Origin: Aspergillus flavus
Taxonomy: Eukaryota > Ascomycota > Eurotiomycetes > Eurotiales > Aspergillaceae
DNA length: 64,000 nucleotides
Direction of reading: 5' to 3'
Assembly (NCBI RefSeq): GCF_009017415.1
Contig: NC_092404.1
Coordinates: forward strand, 1,426,001-1,490,000
Shown: positions 57,661-64,000 of the stretch, piece after piece
Position numbering within the stretch: the stretch's first letter is position 1
Layout of the letters: the number at the start of each line of letters is the position of its first letter
Made by a program: the position numbers and the translations under genes
The notes under the pieces: generated by a model
Databases searched by the model: none
What the model was told of the DNA's origin: nothing
What the model saw: only the letters and a program-made list of their open reading frames with translations

Positions 57661-58230
57661 TTATATATCCCCGCGTTTAACGCTTCGTTTTGTCTTGGCT
57701 GTGACCGGTATCTCTAGGATGTTGACAGAACAGAGCTTACCAGTGAAGAGGGTCATAGTGTAGTTTTCGAAGTTCAACAAAAGGGACATATCGTATTGCC
57801 TCTGGTAGCTCAGGTTCCTCCTGTCCATACCAGTAGGCAACCAAATGCCGGTCGCCTGTTGGCGAAGAATCAACATTTCAGCCGTAACCATGGATGCTGT
57901 GAAAAAAACTTAGTTCTGGTGTATTCTGACGTTGCGGCAAAAGACTTACGACTCAATGCTTCGTAGCTTTTCTTTCACTGTGTTTTCTATTGCCAGGTTG
58001 AAAATATCCTGGGCAAGCTCATCACTGACATGGCGGTCTTCAAATGCTTGGGGTACAAAGCACCGGATTGTGACTATGATTTTGATATATCCTCTTTCAT
58101 CTCGCGATCCTGCTGATAATCTAAGTAAGGCATTGAGGTGTTCATCGCTTATATGAATGTTGGAGAGGAGTCTGTTTTGCCATGCCTCCTCTTCAGATGA
58201 GGGCTTTGAGCATGAGTCCAGTGAAGGCAT
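57661..58230 (-). pseudogene. Unknown two-exon gene with frame-incompatible exons
   Basis: Exon-like frame one (58230-57950) encodes 93 residues starting MPSLDSCSKPSSEE, with a globular core (IKIIVTIRCFVPQAF). It ends at a consensus GTAAGT donor. A 53-nt intron with a strong polypyrimidine-CAG acceptor leads to frame two (57896-57661), encoding 78 residues (MVTAEMLILRQQATG onward). Both look coding, but the donor leaves two bases and the acceptor supplies two, so joining them shifts frame. Possible causes are a one-base indel (pseudogene or assembly error), an unseen donor, or two separate products; intron retention would give 94 residues. I do not recognise the family. Confidence 0.4.
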
Positions 58231-59285
58231 TTTTCGCTGACAGATATATTATTCAAACTATATATTGGATATTGGGCTTGAAAGTTGGGATAAGCTCCCC
58301 TGATTTATAGTCTGTGATTTAAGAGAATACCGACTGCCAGATGTTGGCCTAAGTCGATTAGACAAGTATAGCGCGATTCTAGTCAAAGATATTTGTTGAT
58401 GCATTGAGCATGAGATGAAAGAACTTTGTCTCTTTTGTGGCACCTCTCCTACAGCCACGTAGCTATGTTAGTTGATATATATAAAAGAGATGCTTACACA
58501 GAGACTCGTCTTTGTATAAAGCTTGTGTACGAAGCCCTAGTTGCTTTTTCCACGTTGGGTGTTTTCTTTATAAAATGAACCGCTTTCATCACCATCTCTT
58601 CCATGTCTTTCAGTCTAAGACTCTTCCCTTTCAAATAAGCAAAAACCACCCATGAATCTAGATTCAATTAACTGGGTCTTCTGAGGCATCTTCATACGTT
58701 TTCAAACGGGTCTCTCTGAGCGTCGAATGCACAGTACCGGTTACATATATATTTGAGTAAATATGGCTTCCAAGAGAACCTGACGAGTACATGCCGGCTA
58801 TTTGGTGGATTTTTGAATTATCCCAGTGGATCCAGTACATATCTGAAAACATCTCTCTCTCTCCCTTTTTTTTTTTTTTTTTTCTAGATATACAGCTCCG
58901 GTCTTGGTTGTCTCTAGGGATTTGTATGCTCTGGAGTGTCTTGGGGAAATAAGCTTGGAGAAATGCCTTTGGGGAAAATTTCTCCACCACACCTTAGTCT
59001 TCCCCAACGCACAATCACTCCATTTCTGGTTTTCTCAGTCAAGTATTCAAATAGGGTTTCTTTTCTTTTAGTGTACAGTAGTACCCGGTGAATTAAGATA
59101 AGGAAGGAATAATCATAACTCCTGTTACTGATACACATAGAGTTGGGGTAAGCTTAAGAATCCCCCTGGAGAACATCAACGTCATTGGAGACGTCGGACA
59201 CAAGTATAAAACCATAAAACCACAGATCTGACCATCACTAAAGAGTAACCAAACCAACAAACCACACCCCAAGAGAAAAAGAAAA
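58231..59285. promoter_or_regulatory. Divergent promoter region before the arginase-like gene
   Basis: Contains TATATATAAAAG at 58476-58487 with no convincing downstream gene (only a 26-codon frame from about 58575), a T-run at 58866-58883, and TATAAAA at 59205-59211, about 75 bp upstream of the arginase-like ATG. Confidence 0.45.
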
Positions 59286-60173
59286 ATGCCAACCAACACC
59301 ATAACCCTAATCATCTCACCTTACCACGTCGGCCTGCGGGATCACCGCGTAGGCAACGGCCCCCACCGCATCCAATCCCAGGGCTTAATCCCCACCCTCA
59401 AACAACAGGGCCTCCAAATTCGCATCCACGAAATCCCCAGCGTGGACAACTTCGAAGGCGAGATCGGCCGAAGCTTCGAGATCCTCCGCCGGATTTCAGT
59501 CGCTGTCACAGAAGCCGTGGACAACAACACCTTCCCGTTAATTCTGGCGGGAAATTGCATGTCCAGCGCGGCGGTGGCTTGCGGCCTGAAGATCCACGAT
59601 CTATCGTTTATTTACTTCGATGCTCATGATGACCTGGACTCACCGGATGTCAATGAAAATGGGTACTTTGATGCCATGGGTTTGTCCATGCTACGGGGTG
59701 AATCGTGGAAGACGTTAATGGGGACCGTGCCGAATTATAAGCCGTTTAGTTACGAGGACCGGTTTCTTTACTGTGGGTTGCGGGATCAGTCTGATGTGCA
59801 GCGGCAGAGGGTTATTGAGGCCGGGATGAAGGCTGTTTGGGGGGAGACGGCGAGGAAGGTTGATTTTGTGGGTGAGTTGAGGACGCAGATGGAGGAGAGG
59901 TCGTATGGGTCTGCTCTTGTGCATCTGGATCTGGATGTCTTGGATGAGTCTTATGGGAAGGTTAATGATTATCCGTCGCCGGGAGGTTTGACGGAGGAGG
60001 ATTTGGTGGCTTGTATGGATCTGGTGCCGAGGCTGTCTGAGCCTAGGTCTTTGACGGTGTGTTCGTTTGATCCGGATGTTGGGGATGGGGATACGATTGC
60101 TAGGATTGGGATTCGGGCGATCAGAGCTTTCGTGGGGGCTTTGTTAGAGACGGGGGTTCTGATTAGGGGTTGA
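59286..60173 (+). CDS. Arginase/ureohydrolase-fold protein with altered metal site
   Basis: Single exon of 295 residues, the usual size for arginases and agmatinases, which hydrolyse guanidino compounds with two Mn ions. Metal motifs seen: DAHDD (Asp112, His114, Asp116), HLDLDVLD (Asp215, Asp217), and a second acidic motif SFDPDVGDGD near 264. The first motif, normally GGDHS, is AGNCMSS at 88 to 94, so the usual His ligand is Cys91. Related ureohydrolase subfamilies with GGNC-like motifs exist as I recall, so the protein may be active on another substrate or with one metal. It is not a standard arginase. No urea-cycle neighbour is present. Confidence 0.85.
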   Translation: MPTNTITLIISPYHVGLRDHRVGNGPHRIQSQGLIPTLKQQGLQIRIHEIPSVDNFEGEIGRSFEILRRISVAVTEAVDNNTFPLILAGNCMSSAAVACGLKIHDLSFIYFDAHDDLDSPDVNENGYFDAMGLSMLRGESWKTLMGTVPNYKPFSYEDRFLYCGLRDQSDVQRQRVIEAGMKAVWGETARKVDFVGELRTQMEERSYGSALVHLDLDVLDESYGKVNDYPSPGGLTEEDLVACMDLVPRLSEPRSLTVCSFDPDVGDGDTIARIGIRAIRAFVGALLETGVLIRG

Positions 60174-60509
60174 GATGGAGTATGTGTCTAGAATGATTTG
60201 AAGTGCCTTTGTCAACGTTCGATAGAGGAGATATGTTTAACTCTTTGGCATCATTAAGTTCGATGCCAGCCAGATAGAAGATAAAACTAACTACCGATTA
60301 AATAGATATTGCCGGGTCGTGAGCTACGGTTCGTATACTTGGTTTATAGAATGATATAAAATAGTATACTAAAATAAGTATATTGATTTTCTATTGGTCG
60401 TCAAAGACAGCCTTCTTTCTACATGTCTTGCCAAGGGCGGGGTTTTCTAAGCGACGGTAGAATGAGCTTGATTAACTAAATTTATCATTCATCTTACCTT
60501 AAAAGAAGG
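60174..60509. promoter_or_regulatory. Promoter of the HET-domain gene
   Basis: AT-rich 336-bp spacer. No clear TATA box was chosen. An ATG near 60423 could start a short uORF if transcribed. Confidence 0.35.
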
Positions 60510-62597
60510 ATGTCTTCCTCGTCAGCTTCAGAGTGTCCGCTCTCTCCACTTCGAGAGAATAGAAACTACGGTGGGCTTTACTACCGTCCTATATCGGCCT
60601 TTGTTGAGAATGCGTCGATATGTGCCGATTGCAGTATACTGTTACAGGCCGTAGAAGTGATTAAACCAGGCTGGGTGAGAGAAAACTACAAGCATGGATT
60701 AGTGAATGTGGAGCGAGAAGGAGCAGACGACGACTTCGATCTGGTCGTGCCTACGATGACTCTGGGTATTCGGCCACCGAAGGAACTGAGGGATCCCTTC
60801 TCCAGAGAATTGCAGCATAGTTTCTCCTTCCATCTTCTACGACTGTCGACTAGCCCTGTCTACAGATCCTTTGATTTTCGTGCCGTGCGCTTTGTGGGGC
60901 AAGCACTTTCTCAGTCTCTGGAGGTTAGCAAAGACTCAGGCTCCTCGGCTGCTTTTAATCGCGCCAGACAATGGCTCTCACATTGCGTGCAGCATGATCA
61001 AGCTTGCCAGCCCCCGGACACAGAATTTATGCCTCGGCGCCTGGTGAACGTAGGCTCGTGGGATGGATCCCGGGAACCTTTCTTGTTTGAGCCCACGACA
61101 CCGGTAATTTATGCCTGTCTCAGCTACTGCTGGGGAATCGATATCGATCGGGTAATGAAAACGACAACCGATAACATTCATTCCCACTATCAGAGACTCG
61201 AGCTAGCACAATTGCCGGCGGCCATCCAAGATGCCATCGCCGTTTGTCGTGCTCTCAAGATCCCCAACCTCTGGGTTGACTCCCTGTGTATCATTCAGGA
61301 TGATAAGGTTGCCTGGTTGCACGATGCGTCGACCATGCATGACGTGTACCACAATTCCCATCTAACAATTGCGGTCATGGAGCCAAATTCGTGTAAATTG
61401 AGGTTCCTAGGGAAACAGCAGTTCGGCGACCATAGCTGGCAGAGATTATTTTGCCCTACCCTACCAGATTTGCCAGAAGATACATCTACAGAGCTGTTGA
61501 TGCGACCGGGTAAATTCAAGCCCCGATCCGATACTGAGCGATCCTCCCTGGATAAGCGAGGCTGGTGTCTGCAAGAATCACTTTTGCCCAACCGTCGGCT
61601 CTGTTACGACGGCAAGGAAATGATCTGGGAATGTCTATGTCGCCAGGTCTGCGAGTGTGGACATGTGGTCGAGCCACAGATTCCACGTAATACCAGTAAA
61701 GATTATGGCAAGCTTGGAACGACACTCAAAACCCACCTCCCAGAGGCAGAGCCTCCATTCGATAGAATGAACGGATTCCGCTTCAGGCATTGCTCGCCGT
61801 CCATGATGCCATATTTCGGATGGAGGGACCTTGCAACCGACTATTCCCATCGCTCGCTCAGCAAAAGATATGACGCGCTGCGGGCCATTTCGGCATTGGC
61901 CAAAATGGTTCAAAAACGGCTACCCGAGAAAGACGGATTGTCTGACGAGTATGTGGCTGGGTTATGGAAGGGCGAGCTCCATTTCGATTTGTCATGGGAA
62001 GTCAAGCCAGTCGATGCCCATGACGTGCCTCCATCTACTGGCCTTGAAGACGATAACGAGACCAGTTATCGTATCCCAAGCTGGTCATGGGCCTCTGTGG
62101 GGAAACCAATTACCTACTCTTTTACTGACGCTTTTCGAATCTGGAAATATGAGCCCGAAGTCATCGATAGATGTCAGATAAAGGTGATTGATTGCAAAAG
62201 AGAGGTGCCAGAAGATCCGACCAGTGCTGTTATCGGGGGTTCCCTTGTTCTACAGGGTGCTTTTGCCCCCGTAAAGCTTGTGAATGAGAACGAGAGAAAA
62301 GTTGCATATGTACAGTCTCCAGGCGCGCAGACCTTACCGATCTCTCTAGACTCGCCGGCCCTGGTCGCCAATGGAGACGATCAATATTACTGCTTCAAAT
62401 TGTTCACACTTGTGGGTTATAATTACGATCAATTTGCGATGGGCCCAGAGACAAGATTTCTTGTTCTGAAGAGATCCACATATAAGGAGGGTGCTTTTGA
62501 AAGGATCGGCACTGGTGTTTGGGATGATAACTTTGGGGGGAAGAGGCCGTGTCCTTTGTTTGTAGATGTCGAACCTGTTGCAGTTGAGATGGTATAG
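60510..62597 (+). CDS. HET (heterokaryon incompatibility) domain protein
   Basis: HET-domain proteins mediate fungal non-self recognition and cell death; many family members have no known partner. Single exon of 695 residues. The HET domain starts near residue 200 with YACLSYCWG, followed by LPAAIQDAIAVCRAL, LWVDSLCIIQDD and MHDVYHNSHLTIA. The conserved RGWCLQE...R is near 350. The N-terminal 190 residues and C-terminal region (with IPSWSWASVG) match the usual architecture of intronless or intron-poor fungal HET proteins. No ankyrin, NACHT or WD region is present. HET genes are rapidly evolving, and this one marks the more accessory end of the window. Confidence 0.9.
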   Translation: MSSSSASECPLSPLRENRNYGGLYYRPISAFVENASICADCSILLQAVEVIKPGWVRENYKHGLVNVEREGADDDFDLVVPTMTLGIRPPKELRDPFSRELQHSFSFHLLRLSTSPVYRSFDFRAVRFVGQALSQSLEVSKDSGSSAAFNRARQWLSHCVQHDQACQPPDTEFMPRRLVNVGSWDGSREPFLFEPTTPVIYACLSYCWGIDIDRVMKTTTDNIHSHYQRLELAQLPAAIQDAIAVCRALKIPNLWVDSLCIIQDDKVAWLHDASTMHDVYHNSHLTIAVMEPNSCKLRFLGKQQFGDHSWQRLFCPTLPDLPEDTSTELLMRPGKFKPRSDTERSSLDKRGWCLQESLLPNRRLCYDGKEMIWECLCRQVCECGHVVEPQIPRNTSKDYGKLGTTLKTHLPEAEPPFDRMNGFRFRHCSPSMMPYFGWRDLATDYSHRSLSKRYDALRAISALAKMVQKRLPEKDGLSDEYVAGLWKGELHFDLSWEVKPVDAHDVPPSTGLEDDNETSYRIPSWSWASVGKPITYSFTDAFRIWKYEPEVIDRCQIKVIDCKREVPEDPTSAVIGGSLVLQGAFAPVKLVNENERKVAYVQSPGAQTLPISLDSPALVANGDDQYYCFKLFTLVGYNYDQFAMGPETRFLVLKRSTYKEGAFERIGTGVWDDNFGGKRPCPLFVDVEPVAVEMV

Positions 62598-62963
62598 TTG
62601 TATCATGAAACAGATAGTCTTCTTGAAATTTGGTGATTTGAGGCAGATCAGAATATAAAAGAGCGTATAGGATCAGACATATCTACATCAATCAATACTG
62701 TTATAGTGTAGTCCCTGAGCTCGCGGAGGTAAAGCAGATGGAACTAACCACTAACGGTAATGGAAAAACCACTTAACGGCGATTGGGCGGTGAGCGCGTA
62801 CATCTCGCGTTCCGCTCACGCGTTGTCTCCGCGACGCCCGCCTTTGAACCACTAGACCCTTTCTCTAATTCACACCGCGGTATCCTCTGCGGAAATCAAT
62901 TGAATCCACGAGAAAAAGGTGTTTAATGGACGCCAATTCTTAGGGATCTTCTATTGTGGCGCC
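62598..62963 (+). promoter_or_regulatory. DNA polymerase alpha promoter with MCB-like site and uORF
   Basis: Contains ACGCGT, the MluI cell-cycle box, at 62818-62823, about 140 bp before the start codon, amid other CGCG cores (62793-62833) and a 7-bp inverted repeat GTGAGCG/CGCTCAC (62790-62796 with 62813-62819). A five-codon uORF, ATG to TAG, lies at 62926-62943, 20 nt before the main ATG. Confidence 0.55.
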
Positions 62964-64000
62964 ATGGCATCTGCCCGAGCAAAGTTGGCGGAGTTGCGTG
63001 CTCTGCGCGCTTCAGGAAAGAAACGTATATCGACGTATGAAGTTGAAGAACAGGACGATATCTACGAGGAGGTCGACGACGAAGGCTACAAGAAGATTAT
63101 CCGCAACCGGCTTGACGAGGACGATTTCGTTGTGGACGATAATGGCGAAGGATATGCCGACGACGGTCGAGAGGACTGGACGGTAGACTACCATGACAGC
63201 GAGAGCGACGACGGCGATTTACCTGCCAATGGCAAGGCTGCTAAAAGGAAACGTGAGGAAGATAAGCAGAGAAAGGAGAAAATCAATAATGGCATATCCA
63301 AGTATTTCAACAAGGGGAGCGGCGCATCTGCCCCGAAGCCGAAAGTGAGTGCGACACCGCAATATTCTGAAGTTTATATCATGTCTAATATGTTCGCTTA
63401 GCCGGTCGCTACTGCCGAAGATGAAGCATTCATGGCTGATCTCCTTGGTGAAGTTGATACCAACGTTGTCTCGAATCATGTCCCAACACAAAATGTGATC
63501 AAGTCTGAAACTCGACGCAAAGTTCGGGTCCTTTCCCCTCCTTTGTCCCATAGACCACGTCCGCAGAAGAAACAGACGAAAGATGAGAACAGCGACCCGA
63601 TGTCGCCGATTGGCCAGAAGCCGGACCTGGACCTTGATAACGATGACGGGCCTCTCCCGGTGGCAGACGATGACGACGTTCCCATGAGCGACCCCATGCC
63701 GTCATCTCCCGTCAGCAAGGCCGTTGAAAGGAAAACGGCTATTACTGTAAAAACGGAGGACCCCGACGAAGAAGACAATGATTTGATGGAAATCGCAGAG
63801 GTCACCGGGCAACACGAGGCTAAGACGACAAGCGTCAACATGGCCGGAAGTCGGCCACCACCCAAGATCAAAAAAGAGGCCTATACCACCCCTGCGAACT
63901 CTTCTCCAGTGAAAGCGATGCCAGATGTTGCAAATGCTTCGTGGAATGATGTGAGGAACAAGCTGAATGTCCTCAGTAGCCCAGCATCGGAAACGCGGAC
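62964..64000 (+). CDS. POL1: DNA polymerase alpha catalytic subunit, N-terminal part (runs off window)
   Basis: Pol alpha extends RNA primers at replication origins and lagging-strand starts. Exon one is 62964-63344 and exon two begins at 63402, after a 57-nt GTGAGT/TAG intron, staying open to the window end. The visible part (about 326 residues) is the regulatory N-terminus: MASARAKLAELRALRASGKKR, then acidic YEVEEQDDIYEEVDDEGY, which is the p180 N-terminal domain signature. Basic KRKREEDKQRKEK follows, then ISKYFNKG, and after the intron DEAFMADLLGEVD, a conserved primase/B-subunit-associated short motif. The polymerase domain would lie beyond 64000. Truncation is due only to the window edge. 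Confidence 0.92.

Noticed and set aside
57941..57960. GC-AG intron (GCATTG) to repair the frame of the broken gene
   Set aside because: GCATTG departs from the GCAAGT consensus and ignores a perfect GTAAGT donor a few bases away.
1..64000. CRISPR array, bacterial operon or secondary-metabolite gene cluster
   Set aside because: No regularly spaced direct repeats, no bacterial-type gene packing, and no PKS, NRPS or terpene synthase were found.

Overview
The window looks like a nuclear chromosome segment from a filamentous ascomycete, most likely Eurotiales (Aspergillus/Penicillium group). Genes are broken by short introns, mostly 50 to 115 nt, with GTNNGT donors, CTRAY branch points and YAG acceptors. 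The gene set is fungal: a CatC-type peroxisomal catalase, an ATG15 lipase, Con7, a Zn2Cys6 regulator, a HET-domain protein and a CE16 esterase. The assignment rests on recognised protein families and intron style, not on a database search. Exon structures were built by hand from splice motifs and reading-frame continuity.

Layout. 1-5.1 kb is gene-poor, with two weak small-ORF candidates and a 4.9 kb T-rich promoter tract. 5.1-6.7 kb (+): small-subunit catalase ending in a PTS1-like ARL. 7.4-9.2 kb (-): ATG15 vacuolar/autophagic lipase, head-to-head with a VPS9-domain Rab5 GEF (9.9-12.2 kb, +). 12.6-14.1 kb (-): ECM11-like protein. 14.6-15.9 kb (-): Rrn11, a Pol I initiation factor. 17.3-19.9 kb (+): RING-H2 E3 with a putative N-myristoylation site. 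21.1-21.9 kb (+): GAR transformylase (ADE8). A 5.3 kb gene-free stretch leads into a Zn2Cys6 regulator (27.2-29.6 kb, +) with two upstream ORFs. 30.4-33.9 kb (-): HRQ1 RecQ4-like helicase. 35.9-37.6 kb (-): five-exon Yrb2-like Ran-binding protein. 38.3-39.4 kb (-): Yip4/YIPF6 Golgi membrane protein. 41.1-43.5 kb (-): mitochondrial PPR protein. 45.6-47.3 kb (-): Con7. An 8.8 kb gene-poor region follows, with one candidate orphan ORF. 56.1-57.3 kb (+): CE16 acetylesterase. 57.7-58.2 kb (-): unknown gene whose two exons do not join in frame. 59.3-60.2 kb (+): arginase-fold protein. 60.5-62.6 kb (+): HET-domain protein. 63.0 kb to the window end (+): N-terminus of DNA polymerase alpha.

Most genes are conserved housekeeping genes (DNA replication and repair, Pol I transcription, purine synthesis, nuclear transport, secretory and vacuolar traffic) and do not form a metabolic cluster. 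The one suggestive functional pairing is the divergent ATG15/VPS9-GEF promoter, since both products act on the endosome-vacuole route. The right end (57.3-62.6 kb) is more accessory in character.

I found no tRNA, rRNA, CRISPR array or intact transposon, and no convincing new multi-gene system. The most unexplained non-coding signal is an intergenic 9-mer, TACGGAGTA (11 exact copies seen on either strand, none in a recognised gene), which in two places forms inverted repeats. The frame-broken gene, the arginase-like protein with a substituted metal ligand and the uORFs of the zinc-cluster gene are other points worth checking.
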